From JACCZX01 sp963710675 (GTDB lineage Bacteria > Pseudomonadota > Gammaproteobacteria > Burkholderiales > Burkholderiaceae_F), in the NCBI GenBank assembly GCA_963710675.1, contig CAVQBE010000006.1, positions 1-64,000 of the forward strand: a stretch of DNA of 64,000 bases, in the 5' to 3' direction. Under the pieces are notes generated by a model. That model did no database searches and was not told where the DNA came from. It worked only from the letters and a program-made list of their open reading frames with translations. A program made the position numbers and the translations under genes. Numbering within the stretch: the stretch's first letter is position 1; each line of letters opens with the position of its first letter. Below are positions 37,714-47,172 of this stretch, piece by piece.

Positions 37714-38574
37714 TTAGGCAGCCCGATCGGGCAACGCTCGCGGATCGTTATAGCTTTTCACTTGCGTTCCCCGGTAAAGAATCTGCGCATTCCGCTCCGT
37801 TATCTGTCGATGCAACGCGACGAAGTCCGGCTGCATGTCGATGCTGGGCCGCGGCTCCGACGCGAAGTGATGGAATGTATCGACACCGCGCACGAGCGTG
37901 GCACTGTCCTCGCCCGCTATCTGCGAAACACTGGTCGGAATGTAGCGAATTGCGAAGCCGATACGACGGTCGCTGGATGGATTGGCGGGCGAGCCATGCA
38001 CCAGCCGCACGTGATGCAGAGAAATTTCGCCGGGCCGCAGCTCGATCGTCACCGCTTTCGACTCGTCGACATCGACGGCGACCTCCTGCCCACGCGTTAA
38101 CAGGTTGTTCTTGGCGAACGTATCGCGATGCTCCAGCTGATCCGATGTGTGCGTGCCGGGAATAAATGTCATTGCGCCATTGGCACGATTGCTTGGCGTC
38201 AATGCAACCCATGCGGTCACCACGTCCGGCTTGCTTAACCCCCAGTACGTCGAGTCCTGGTGCCATGAAACAAACGCCGGGTTGTTTGCTTCCTTGATGA
38301 AAAAGTTAGTCGTCCAGCACAGTAGATTGGGCCCGTACAAGTCTTCGATCGCATCCACGATGCGCGGATTGCGGACCAGGTCCGCCAGCCATGGAAACAG
38401 CAGGTGCGTCTTGTGGCGCAAGTCCCCGGCCAGCGGACCGCCGGATTTGTTCTCATACTCTTCGAGCCTGCGGCGAATTTCGAGCGCCTGGTCTTCCGAC
38501 ATCACGCGCACCGGAAAGACACAGCCGTCGCGCCGGAACTGTTCGACTTGCGCCTCGGTCAGGATTTTTGGCAT
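37714..38574 (-). CDS. Phytanoyl-CoA dioxygenase (PhyH) family protein
   Basis: A 286-residue Fe(II)/2-oxoglutarate oxygenase. The metal triad is visible: His105-x-Asp107 in SWHQDSTYWGL and His193 in HHVRLVHGSPAN; the arginine in DRRIGFAIRY binds the co-substrate. Family members hydroxylate small acids or amino-acid-like compounds. It follows livF by 18 bp inside the transporter operon, suggesting it acts on the imported substrate. Confidence 0.88.
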   Translation of the reverse strand: MPKILTEAQVEQFRRDGCVFPVRVMSEDQALEIRRRLEEYENKSGGPLAGDLRHKTHLLFPWLADLVRNPRIVDAIEDLYGPNLLCWTTNFFIKEANNPAFVSWHQDSTYWGLSKPDVVTAWVALTPSNRANGAMTFIPGTHTSDQLEHRDTFAKNNLLTRGQEVAVDVDESKAVTIELRPGEISLHHVRLVHGSPANPSSDRRIGFAIRYIPTSVSQIAGEDSATLVRGVDTFHHFASEPRPSIDMQPDFVALHRQITERNAQILYRGTQVKSYNDPRALPDRAA

Positions 38575-38592
38575 CGCATCCTCATGCAGATA

Positions 38593-39300
38593 TCAGGCTG
38601 ACCCACTGATGACGCTCATTACCTCCGACGATGCATGCGCGTCAGCGGGCCTGCCTGCAAAGATAATCTCGCCGCGCTCGAGAACATACAAGCTGTCGGC
38701 GTATTCGGGAATATGGTGAATGTTCGACTCCGCCATAAGAATGCCGTGCCCGCGCTGGCGGATAGACGCTATACCTTCGCTGATGCTGGGAATGATTGCA
38801 GGCGACAGTCCTTCGAAAGGCTCGTCGAGCAGCAACAGCTCGGCATCGAGCGTCAGCGCACGCGCAATCGACACCATCTTGCGTTCGCCGCCTGAAAGTT
38901 GACTGCCGCCTCGCGTGGCGTACTCACGCAGCTTCGGAAAGATCTCGTAAGCCATCGCGATTCGCGTTGACGCGTCGCGTCCCTGCGGACGCGTCCATGT
39001 CGGCAGCTCAATATTTTCGGCGACATTCAGATCACCGAATACCTGGCTCTCCTCCGGCGCGTAGCCGATGCCAAGTTGTGCAATCTTGTGCGTCGGCAAG
39101 CCGATGATCGAAGTGTCGTTGAGCGCCACCGTTCCCGACACCGGGGTCAGGTAGCCCATGATGGTACGAAAAGTTGTCGTCTTGCCGGCACCGTTGCGTC
39201 CGATCAGGCAAACGAGCTGGCCGGCGGCAACCTTCAGAGAGATGCCCCGCAGAATTTGGCTGTTCTGAATATCGACGGTCAACTGGTCCAGCACCAGCAT
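38593..39300 (-). CDS. livF: Branched-chain amino acid-type ABC transporter ATPase
   Basis: ATP-binding protein of 235 residues: Walker A GRNGAGKTT, signature LSGGERK, Walker B LLLLDEPFEGL and the LivF-type YAPEESQVFGDLNVAEN segment. The ATG overlaps the livG stop (TAATG). Confidence 0.93.
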   Translation of the reverse strand: MLVLDQLTVDIQNSQILRGISLKVAAGQLVCLIGRNGAGKTTTFRTIMGYLTPVSGTVALNDTSIIGLPTHKIAQLGIGYAPEESQVFGDLNVAENIELPTWTRPQGRDASTRIAMAYEIFPKLREYATRGGSQLSGGERKMVSIARALTLDAELLLLDEPFEGLSPAIIPSISEGIASIRQRGHGILMAESNIHHIPEYADSLYVLERGEIIFAGRPADAHASSEVMSVISGSA

Positions 39301-40076
39301 TACGCGACTCGCTTCGACATCTTGCCAACCAGTTTGCCGACGACAGCCGCGACGATCTCGGGATCATTGAAAAACCTGTCAGGAGGAAGGTCTGCCAATA
39401 CTCTCCCCTCTTTTAGCGCAACGATTCGAGTCGAATATTCGGCGACCAGATTCATATCGTGTTCGACCAAAATGATCGCCTGCACCCCCGCGTGCTTCGC
39501 GGCATCGATCAGGGTGCGCATGATGCCGTGCTTGTCGCCGCTCGACACACCACTGGTCGGCTCGTCGAGCAGTATCACTTCGGGAGTCAACGCAAACGCA
39601 CTTGCAATATCCAGCAGCTTCTTTTCGCCTTGCGACAGCAATCGCGACTCGGTCTCGAGCTTGGTGTCGAGTCCAAAAATTGCCGCGACCTCACGGATGC
39701 GTGACCGCAATGCCTGGTCGCTTGCCACCGACGCAAACATGCGAAAACTCTTCGAAGCTTGCGACACGACTGCTACGCCAATTGTCTGCGCGACCGTCAT
39801 CGCCGGAAAGATATGAACCAGTTGAAAGGCGCGCGCCATCCCGCGCTTGGCCAACGCCACCGGACCAATGCCGGCAATATCGTCGCCTTTGAACCGAACG
39901 GTGCCCGATGTAGGTTTCAACAGCCCCGTCAACACGTTGACTAGTGTGGTCTTGCCCGCCCCATTTGGACCGACTATCGAAAGCAACTCGCCTCGCGCTA
40001 CCGTCAGCGAAACGCCGTCGAGAGCCACAAAACTGCCATAGGCTTTACTGACGCCGGCGGTTTCGATCAACGTCAT
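39300..40076 (-). CDS. livG: Branched-chain amino acid-type ABC transporter ATPase
   Basis: 258 residues from the ATG at 40076, which overlaps the livM stop (ATGA). Walker A GPNGAGKTT, the LivG-type GMARAFQLVHIFPAMTVAQT, LLDIASAFALTPEVILLDEP with a degenerate signature LSQGEKK, and the H-loop VEHDMNLV. Works with livF in the transporter. Confidence 0.93.
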   Translation of the reverse strand: MTLIETAGVSKAYGSFVALDGVSLTVARGELLSIVGPNGAGKTTLVNVLTGLLKPTSGTVRFKGDDIAGIGPVALAKRGMARAFQLVHIFPAMTVAQTIGVAVVSQASKSFRMFASVASDQALRSRIREVAAIFGLDTKLETESRLLSQGEKKLLDIASAFALTPEVILLDEPTSGVSSGDKHGIMRTLIDAAKHAGVQAIILVEHDMNLVAEYSTRIVALKEGRVLADLPPDRFFNDPEIVAAVVGKLVGKMSKRVA

Positions 40077-41101
40077 CGCTTTTGCTTTATCTTCGACCAC
40101 ACGTCTTGCGCCACGCCCATCACGCCCCGCGGAAACAGAATCACAATCAGTGCCAGCGTCACGCCCAGAAAGAACCTCCAGTACTGCGTGAGCGACATCA
40201 ACTCGGACTTCAGGAAGATGAACACGAATGCCCCCACCAGCGGGCCAAAGAAGTTCGCGAACCCGCCGAGCACCGTCATGAACACCAGCTCGCCGGAGTG
40301 CGTCCAGTAGGCGGTCTCCGGGTCGGCCTGGCCCGTATTGATTGCGAGGATCACTCCACCCACCGCGCAATAGAAAGCCGAGATCAAAAAAGCGGCCAGC
40401 CTGAACATGCGGACTCGGACACCGAGGTACTCCGCCTTTCGCGAGTTCTCGCGAATCGCCGCCAGATGCAACCCGAACGGCGAATGCACGATGCGCCACA
40501 TCACGAACCCAAGCACTACCAGCAGCGCCAGGCAGTAATAGTAAAAAGGTCCGATCAGAAAGGTCGTCTTGTCGAGCTCGCTGAATTCGTTTCCGAACAG
40601 CGCAGGGCGCAGCACGCGAATGCCAGTGTCGCCGCCGGTGATGTCGTAGAACTTGAACAGGAACGAGTGAAACAGCATTCCGAACGCGAGCGTCAGGATG
40701 CCGAAGAAAATTCGCACGTATCGCACCGCAAGCAAGCCCACCGGAACCGCGACAGCGACGGCAGTCAGCCCCGACAGCAGAAGAATCACTTCGAAACTCT
40801 TGATGCCGAGCTTGCTGGACAACACCGCCGCGCCATACGCACCCAGCGCAACAAACAATGCGTGTCCAAACGACAGCAGACCTGTGTAGCCAAACAACAG
40901 ATTGAAGCCGAGAAGAGCAATCGCATACGCAAACGCCGGCAGTACCAGCGTCACGTAATAAGGCTGTGCAAAGTGCGGAAAGACGGCAAGCACAACAAGT
41001 GCCGCCACAACGATGATTACGAGCGCAGTGTGCCGTCGCAATCGATTCGCGCCGGTCTCAACGCGGCTGGCTGCTTCTGCGCTCAGGCCGCTCGCGCTCA
41101 T
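40073..41101 (-). CDS. livM: Branched-chain amino acid-type ABC transporter permease
   Basis: A 342-residue permease with about eight to nine membrane helices and the LivM signature HLAAIRENSRKAEYLGV (coupling helix). Also FLISAFYCAVGGVI and TVLGGFANFFGPLVGA. Overlaps livG and livH by 4 bp each. Confidence 0.93.
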   Translation of the reverse strand: MSASGLSAEAASRVETGANRLRRHTALVIIVVAALVVLAVFPHFAQPYYVTLVLPAFAYAIALLGFNLLFGYTGLLSFGHALFVALGAYGAAVLSSKLGIKSFEVILLLSGLTAVAVAVPVGLLAVRYVRIFFGILTLAFGMLFHSFLFKFYDITGGDTGIRVLRPALFGNEFSELDKTTFLIGPFYYYCLALLVVLGFVMWRIVHSPFGLHLAAIRENSRKAEYLGVRVRMFRLAAFLISAFYCAVGGVILAINTGQADPETAYWTHSGELVFMTVLGGFANFFGPLVGAFVFIFLKSELMSLTQYWRFFLGVTLALIVILFPRGVMGVAQDVWSKIKQKR

Positions 41102-41979
41102 TCGATCGGCTTTCCAAACAGGCCCGCTGGGCGAGCAATCAGCACGACGATCACTACCAGATAGATCGCCAGAATCTCGAGTTCCGCATAAAAGGTGATT
41201 GCAGCCGCGCGCATTAACCCCACGATCAGTGCACCCACCAGCGCACCGCGCATGCTGCCCAAGCCACCGATGACAACCACGGCAAACGCCTCGACTACGA
41301 GTTCAACCGGCATGTCGAGCGATGCTGCGGCGGTGGGCACCACGAGCGCGCCGCCCACCGTACCAAGGACAGTGCCGAGCGTGAAGACGCTCGTGTACAC
41401 CCATCGAACGTTTACGCCCAATGCCTGGCTCATCTCCCGATTCTCTGCCGTAGCACGCAGGATGCGGCCAAAGCGCGTGCGCTGCAGGAATGCGCCAATG
41501 CCGACGGCGATCGCAATGCTTGCGGCAATCACCAGCAGGTTGTAGATCGACACCGAGAATGTGCCGACCACGAGCCTGCCATAGTCGTTGGCGAGATTGC
41601 CCAGCTGCTGCGGATTAGGGCCCCAGAAAAAACGCAACACATCCTGGAACATCAGCACCAGCGCGAACGTCAGCAACAACTGAAACGCCTCGTCGCGCGC
41701 ATAGATCGTGCGGAGCAGCGCTTCGATCGCAGGCCCGATCGCGCCGAGCACGATGCCCGAGACGATCAGCACCGGCAGGAACATCCACGGCGGAAGCCCG
41801 GCGGCAAGCGCCCAGTTGACGCTGCTGATGCCGAAGTACGCGCCGAGCGCGTAGAACGAACCGCACGCAAGGTTGACGATCTTCTGCACGCCGAACACGA
41901 GCTGCAGCCCGGCGGCCACCAAAAAAAGAACGGCGGCGTGAAAAACGCCGCCGAGCAGGATGTCGAAAAAGGCGGTCAA
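41098..41979 (-). CDS. livH: Branched-chain amino acid-type ABC transporter permease
   Basis: A 293-residue permease with about eight helices and the LivH signature ILRATAENREMSQALGVNV and FAVVVIGGLGSMRGALVGAL. Forms the membrane channel with livM. It is 27 bp after the binding-protein gene. Confidence 0.93.
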   Translation of the reverse strand: MTAFFDILLGGVFHAAVLFLVAAGLQLVFGVQKIVNLACGSFYALGAYFGISSVNWALAAGLPPWMFLPVLIVSGIVLGAIGPAIEALLRTIYARDEAFQLLLTFALVLMFQDVLRFFWGPNPQQLGNLANDYGRLVVGTFSVSIYNLLVIAASIAIAVGIGAFLQRTRFGRILRATAENREMSQALGVNVRWVYTSVFTLGTVLGTVGGALVVPTAAASLDMPVELVVEAFAVVVIGGLGSMRGALVGALIVGLMRAAAITFYAELEILAIYLVVIVVLIARPAGLFGKPIE

Positions 41980-42006
41980 GCTCGTTTACCAAATGCTTGC
42001 TTAGCC

Positions 42007-43287
42007 TTACAACTTTATCTGCGCAGTCTCAATCCACTTCCAGAAGTCGGTGCCAGGGGGCTTTTGCAGCTGGTCGGAATACATGCGATCTACTTGCCCC
42101 AACGTTGCGAAGTCGTAACGGTTCTTGTGCGTGGTCAGGCCCTGGTAGAAGGTCTGCTCCGCGATGTGATCCTTGCGCATATGGCCTGGTCCGCCGAGCG
42201 ACTCAACCTTGACGCCTTCAATCGCACTGATCACATCTTCCTTGCCTGGCCAAGCGTTCTTAGCCTTGTACGCCGCCTCAACGCCGGCCTTGTAAACCTG
42301 CATCGCGAAGTAGGCGCGGTCGGCCTCCCAGTGCGGATAGTCCTTGTACCTTTCCTCGTATTCCTTGACGAACAAGCGTTGCAGCGGGCTCGCGTCGGCG
42401 TGATTGAAGTACAGCGTGTTATGGCCAAAGATCATGCCTTCCGGCGTGAACTCTTTTTTCAGTAGCGTGTGCTGGAAGCCGGCCGCCGGGAACACGAACT
42501 TGGTCTTGCCGTCGATCAGCCCGGCGCTGTGCGCGGTACGCATGAAGATCGGCAGATCGGCAAACAGCAACGACGAGAAGACGAGATCCGGTTTCGCTGC
42601 CTTCAGGGCGGCAACGTGCGTCGTCAAATCGAGCGTTCCGACTTTCGGCCATTGCTCGGCGACGACCTTTACCGGGACGTTGAATTTCTTCAGAAGCGCC
42701 TGGAACGCCGCCATATTGTTGCGGCCGTACGAGTAGTCCGGGTTGATGCCTGCGATCGTCGAAAACTGCCCTTTCCAATACTTGATCGCCAACAGCGATC
42801 CCATCACGGCTTCGCATTCGTTGTCGGTGCTGCGGAACACGTAGCGCGGTGTCGGCATCGTTTCCTTGACACCATCCTGCGTGGTGCCATCCCAAAAGAT
42901 CAAAAGCGCCTTCATTTCCTCGGCGACTGCGCCCATTGCCAGACTCACGCCGGACGACACAATGCCCTGCACGCAATCGACCTTGTCCTGCAGCACGAGC
43001 TTGCGCAGGCGCTCAATCGAATCCTTTGGGTTGGTCTCTTCTTCGACGATCAACTCGATCTTGCGACCTGCAATACCGCCGGACGCATTCATGCGCTCAA
43101 CCGCGAATTGAGTGCCGCGCAGACCACATTCGCCGATGGTGCCTGCGATACCCGACTTCGGCGCGATCACGCCAATCCGTACCGGCACGTTCTGCGCGAT
43201 GGCTGGAAAACTGATCAATGGCTGAGCAGCGACCGCCGCACCAGCGCCGCCGATCGCCTTCAGTAACCTTCTGCGGTTGTCTTGCAT
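42007..43287 (-). CDS. Branched-chain amino acid-type ABC transporter substrate-binding protein
   Basis: A 426-residue type-I periplasmic binding protein. A signal with an arginine pair (RRRLLKAIGGAGAAVAAQP) suggests Tat export, cleaved after IAQ. The mature start VPVRIGVIAPKSGIAGTIGE and GGIAGRKIELIVEEE are typical of the LivJ/urea-binding group. The ligand cannot be read from sequence; the adjoining PanB-like and PhyH genes suggest a carboxylic acid or amide rather than leucine. Confidence 0.9.
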   Translation of the reverse strand: MQDNRRRLLKAIGGAGAAVAAQPLISFPAIAQNVPVRIGVIAPKSGIAGTIGECGLRGTQFAVERMNASGGIAGRKIELIVEEETNPKDSIERLRKLVLQDKVDCVQGIVSSGVSLAMGAVAEEMKALLIFWDGTTQDGVKETMPTPRYVFRSTDNECEAVMGSLLAIKYWKGQFSTIAGINPDYSYGRNNMAAFQALLKKFNVPVKVVAEQWPKVGTLDLTTHVAALKAAKPDLVFSSLLFADLPIFMRTAHSAGLIDGKTKFVFPAAGFQHTLLKKEFTPEGMIFGHNTLYFNHADASPLQRLFVKEYEERYKDYPHWEADRAYFAMQVYKAGVEAAYKAKNAWPGKEDVISAIEGVKVESLGGPGHMRKDHIAEQTFYQGLTTHKNRYDFATLGQVDRMYSDQLQKPPGTDFWKWIETAQIKL

Positions 43288-43320
43288 GGCATGCCTCCTG
43301 TTGTTGTAGTTAGGTAAGAC

Positions 43321-44005
43321 TCAAACGTGTGCGACTGTAGCGCGGGTGAATTCCTCGATCACATCCAGCAGGCGGTCGCTGGCGTTCGCCGCGCGCTCCT
43401 CATCCTTGTCCGCGATCGCGCGCGCGATGTCGGCATGCAGCTTGGCAGTGAGCGGCATGTCGGCCGCCTGCTTGTAATGGATGTACCAGAAGCGGCGCGA
43501 CAAGCCGTGCATCAGGCTCATCGCACCCGCGGCAAACTCGTTATGCGAGGCACTCGAACACAGCAGGTTGAACTCACGGTCAGTGCGCATGAACGTCACG
43601 TCATCGTTGGCGCGCGCCGACTTTTCGAAGTCGCGCGCAAGCTCGCGAAAGCGGGTCCGCTGTTCATCGGTCGCGCGTCGTCGCTGCGGTACGCGCTATC
43701 AACCGCTCGATCTCGCGACGCGCTTCGTGCAAGCGCAGTTGCCGGCCGACGTTGATCTCGGACACCATGATGCCGCGCCGCGGCAGGATCATCACCAATC
43801 GTTCGCGAGCGAGGCGCTGCAGCGCTTCTCGGATCGGCGTGCGGCCGATGCCGAGGTGACTGGATAACTCCGCCTCGGACACCGCGGCTCCGGGAGCAAG
43901 CTTCAGTGTCACGATCATTTCTTCGAGCTCGGCGTAGGCGCGGTCGGTCAGGCTTTGCGCGGTTGCAGCCATCGGAGCAACCTCGACCGGACTCGCGCGT
44001 TTCAC
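43321..44005 (-). CDS. GntR family (FadR-type) transcriptional regulator, frameshifted
   Basis: About 228 residues. N-terminal winged helix: LTDRAYAELEEMIVTLKLAP and HLGIGRTPIREALQRLARE. The C-terminal FCD ligand-binding domain continues in the next frame (NDDVTFMRTDREFNLLC, KLHADIARAIADKDEERA). The break is near 43675-43690 and one extra base explains it. Start GTG at 44005 overlaps the PanB-like stop (GTGA). It sits between the PanB-like and binding-protein genes, so it probably controls this operon in response to the transported acid. Confidence 0.88.
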
Positions 44006-44904
44006 TGGTGCTTCCGCTTCTCGACCATTGAAACGAACTTCTCGTACTCTTTTTCATCGACGCCGTAGCTGTGATCGTCGTCGGGGAATGTGCCCGCCTT
44101 TACCTCGGCGATGTATTGCGAGATACCCTTGATCGCAACTTCGGTTAGGTTCGAATAGCGCTTCGTGAATTTCGGCTTGAAATCGGTGAACACACCGAGC
44201 AGGTCGTAGCAAAGCAGGATCTGCCCATCAGTCCCGACACCTGCGCCGATGCCGATCGTCGGAATTTCGAGCTGCTTCGAAATGACGGCGGCGATCTTCG
44301 CCGGTACCGCTTCGAACTCGAGCATGAAGCAGCCGGCATCCTGGATCGCAAACGCGTCCTCGAGAATTTTCATCGCCGTGACGGCTGTCTTACCCTGAAT
44401 CTTGAAGCCTCCGAACATCGCCACCGTGTGCGGCGTCATGCCGATGTGCGACGCGGTGGGAATTCCTGCATCGACCATCGCCTTCAAGATGGTCGCCTGC
44501 GACTTGCCGCCCTGCGGCTTGACTGCATCGCAGGCGCCTTCCTGCATAAAGCGCGTCGCGTTGGTCAACGCGCGTTCGATGGTGTTGTAACTCTGATAAG
44601 GCATGCATCCCAGCACGAACGTGTTCGGCGCGCCGCGCCGCACCGCTTGCGCGTGCAGTGCCATCATGTCCATCGTCGCGGGGATCGTGCTCGAATGACC
44701 ATGCGCAATCATCGCTAGGCTGTCACCGAGCACCGCAACGTCGACGCCGGCCATCTCGGCCCACTTAGCCGACGTGTAATCGGGCACCGACATGTAAACC
44801 ATCTTCTCGCCCGAGGTCTTCGAATCGCGGATCTCCTGCAGCGTGCGTTTCTTGCGCGCGGATGTACTCGCCGCGTTAGTCGTCGTTGCAGCAGCTTCGG
44901 CCAC
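44002..44904 (-). CDS. panB: PanB-like 3-methyl-2-oxobutanoate hydroxymethyltransferase homologue
   Basis: A 300-residue member of the KPHMT (PanB) family: PDYTSAKWAEMAGVDVAVLG, DSLAMIAHGHSSTIP, IGIGAGVGTDGQILLCYDLL. The catalytic-type glutamate (E. coli Glu181) is kept as Glu198. However, of the three E. coli Mg ligands only Asp45 is kept (Asp42); Asp84 is Cys100 and Glu114 is Gln131. It is therefore unlikely to be ordinary ketopantoate synthesis. Start GTG 44904 follows GGGGGAAG, while the outer TTG at 44940 lies on the promoter. First gene of the transporter operon. Confidence 0.85.
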   Translation of the reverse strand: MAEAAATTTNAASTSARKKRTLQEIRDSKTSGEKMVYMSVPDYTSAKWAEMAGVDVAVLGDSLAMIAHGHSSTIPATMDMMALHAQAVRRGAPNTFVLGCMPYQSYNTIERALTNATRFMQEGACDAVKPQGGKSQATILKAMVDAGIPTASHIGMTPHTVAMFGGFKIQGKTAVTAMKILEDAFAIQDAGCFMLEFEAVPAKIAAVISKQLEIPTIGIGAGVGTDGQILLCYDLLGVFTDFKPKFTKRYSNLTEVAIKGISQYIAEVKAGTFPDDDHSYGVDEKEYEKFVSMVEKRKHQ

Positions 44905-44942
44905 GCTTCCCCCGCAATTGACAGCGTCAGTGATCGACAACT

Positions 44943-44971
44943 AATATATCAGCCATAAAACTCGGCAGCAA
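44943..44971 (-). promoter_or_regulatory. Promoter of the PanB-like/transporter operon
   Basis: On the minus strand TTGCTG (44971-44966) and TATATT (44948-44943) are 17 bp apart. This places transcription start near 44936, so translation must begin downstream, at the GTG at 44904. Confidence 0.6.
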
Positions 44972-44983
44972 CGAGGTTTTTCC

Positions 44984-45814
44984 ATGATGACGGAACGGCA
45001 ACGAAAATTTCGGGAGCAGTATCGTGCGGCGATCAGCCGCTGGTACAGCGGGTGGCTACACATTGGAGTGATGTACACGGCCGGAATTGCCGGTGTCTGG
45101 TACTGCGTAAGCCAGTTGCAGAACGCCCGTTGGGAGTGGCTGCTGCTGATCCCGGTGCTGATCGGTGGCAACTTCGTCGAATGGGCGATGCACAAGTTCG
45201 TTATGCATCGCCTGATCGACGTGTATGCCCTGCGCGCAATCTACGACCGCCACACCCGGCAACATCACCAGTACTTCACCGACAACGACGCCACGATCGA
45301 CACGGTCCGCGAATTCCGCATCGTGTTCTTCCCGTGGCGCGTACTGATCGTGCTGGCGGTGTTCGGACTTCTGTTCGGCTGGATTGCGAGCGTACTGATC
45401 AACCCGAACGCCGGCTACATCGTCTTTATCGGCATGATGGGTCACTACATGGTCTATGAGACGTTCCACTTCTGCTGCCACGTGCACGACAACTGGTTCG
45501 TCCGCAATGCGCCTTTTATCAACACCATCAGGCGCCATCACACGGCACATCACAACATGGGGATCATGATGCACGTCAACATGAACCTGACGTTCCCGAT
45601 CGCCGACTGGTTCTTGAATACCAGTGACCTGAAACGCGGCCTGCTCGGTCACCTGTTCAACGGCTACAGCGACGCACACGTCAAGCCCGAGCTGAAGCCG
45701 GTGATCGCGCGCTACCGCACGTCTGAAACGCAGGAAAAGCGCGTTACGCTCGATGGGCCGCAACTCAGCGATGACGAGCTTCGTACGCTGGCCAGTGCAG
45801 GCGGGCACGTTTGA
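44984..45814 (+). CDS. Sterol desaturase/fatty acid hydroxylase family protein
   Basis: A 276-residue diiron membrane oxygenase with four helices. Histidine clusters are H70-x4-H75 (EWAMHKFVMH), H90-x3-HH (RHTRQHHQYF), the central HFCCHVH and RRHHTAHH, which bind the iron pair. Members hydroxylate or desaturate membrane lipids or sterol-like compounds. Good ribosome site (GAGG). It is divergent from the PanB-like operon. Confidence 0.88.
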   Translation: MMTERQRKFREQYRAAISRWYSGWLHIGVMYTAGIAGVWYCVSQLQNARWEWLLLIPVLIGGNFVEWAMHKFVMHRLIDVYALRAIYDRHTRQHHQYFTDNDATIDTVREFRIVFFPWRVLIVLAVFGLLFGWIASVLINPNAGYIVFIGMMGHYMVYETFHFCCHVHDNWFVRNAPFINTIRRHHTAHHNMGIMMHVNMNLTFPIADWFLNTSDLKRGLLGHLFNGYSDAHVKPELKPVIARYRTSETQEKRVTLDGPQLSDDELRTLASAGGHV

Positions 45815-45854
45815 ATCCCCGCCGTATAGCGTGAAAGAGCGAGATAAGGGTAGG

Positions 45855-45880
45855 AAAAGCTAAGGAACTCAACAGCTTTT
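45855..45880. other. Weak hairpin after the hydroxylase gene
   Basis: AAAAGCT (45855-45861) and AGCTTTT (45874-45880) pair around a 12-nt loop, 41 bp after the stop. The stem is A/T-rich with a four-T end, so it is only a possible terminator. Confidence 0.35.
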
Positions 45881-45959
45881 ACCGATCAATTCGCGATCAT
45901 TTCGGTTAAATTCCGAGCTCGCCGCGTCCTGCGGCGCGCGCAGCTAACCGAGAAACCCG

Positions 45960-47172
45960 TTGGCGACCGTAGTAAAGAACGAACCGGCAAAAGCCGTCAC
46001 GCCCGCCCCTGCGGTCGGCGCCCCCAAGCCTCGCGTGTTGATCTGCGACGACTCACGCATTGTGCGGGCATCGATCAGCCAGCATCTGCGCGACCGCTTC
46101 GAGCTGCGAGAGGTCACGGACGGCGAGGCCGCGTGGCAAGCGATTCTGCTTGACTCGACAGTCCGCGTCGTCATCAGCGACCTGACGATGCCGAAGGTCG
46201 ACGGGTTCGAGCTGTTAAACCGCGTGCGCTCGTCCAAGGTTCAGCGAATCCGCGAACTTCCGATGGTGATTATCTCGGGCGAGGACGAGGCGGGAGAGCG
46301 TGAACGCGCTGCCTCGCTGGGTGCGACCGATTTCATCCAAAAAGGCGTCGGCGCCGCCGAGCTGCTGGCCCGCATGGAAGTTCTGGTGCGCCTTTCGACC
46401 ACGCGCGAGATGCTGGCCGAAAGCCAGGCATCGCTCGAGTCTTCGCAGGACGGTCGATTCCGACACCGAGCTGCTGAATCAGCCTTTCTTCGACAAGCAG
46501 GTAGAGAAACTGATTTCGTTTGCCCGTCGCAACTTATCCGACGTGGCGCTGATCTGCATTCGTGTCGAGTTGTCGATGCCGCAGAACGAACAGTGGGAGG
46601 GCGAAACGGATCAGCGCATTAAGCTGGTCGGGCGCGCGTTGGCCGCGTCGATTCGATTGGAAGATCTGGGCACGCGGACTGATCGCATGGAGTTCTGCGT
46701 CGCTACACCGTCCAGTGGCTTGTCAGGCGTTTTGCGCTTTGCGGCGCGACTACGCAAGGTGCTCGAGAACATCGAGGCGGCCGGACCGGGCGTTGAGGTC
46801 TGGACCTGCATTGGACTGTCGACCCTGTCCGAGGAACTGCGGCGAAGCGCCGAGGAGCTTCGTACGCTAGCTCAGAAACGCGCGGCGCAGGCGCAAACTA
46901 ATCGGTCGCGGCGCATTATTCTGGGGACGTCTGACGGGGCTGCTCCGGGGTCGATGGACCCGAAGACCGAAGACGGGTCGATGGACATTAATCTCGCGTT
47001 GGCGCTGATTCGCGCCGGACGCGCTGCCGAGGTAGTGCCTCATCTGCCAAGATTGCTGGAGCAGGTGGCACCGCTCCTGAAGCTGGTGCGACAACAAAAG
47101 GAACTGCAGCAGCCAGCTGACGGAGGATTGCATGACGACGTACAAGGAGTACCACGCAAAGTCACTTCGTGA
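45960..47172 (+). CDS. Response regulator with degenerate GGDEF domain, frameshifted
   Basis: About 400 residues. The receiver domain (about 25-145) has RVLICDDSRIVRASISQHLR, the phosphorylated Asp74 in VISDLTMPKVDGFELL, and Lys in FIQKG. After the break at 46448-46449 (one extra G; repaired reading SSQTVDSDTELLNQPFF) comes a GGDEF-fold domain whose active-site loop reads TDRMEF, so no cyclase activity is expected. A tail of about 70 residues follows. The start is a TTG at 45960. The last 41 bp overlap prpE, so the two may be co-transcribed. Confidence 0.8.

Noticed and set aside
40082..41164. 360-codon open frame on the plus strand opposite livM
   Set aside because: Rich in His, Gln and Arg with no domain; livM and its 4-bp overlaps on the other strand fully explain the region.
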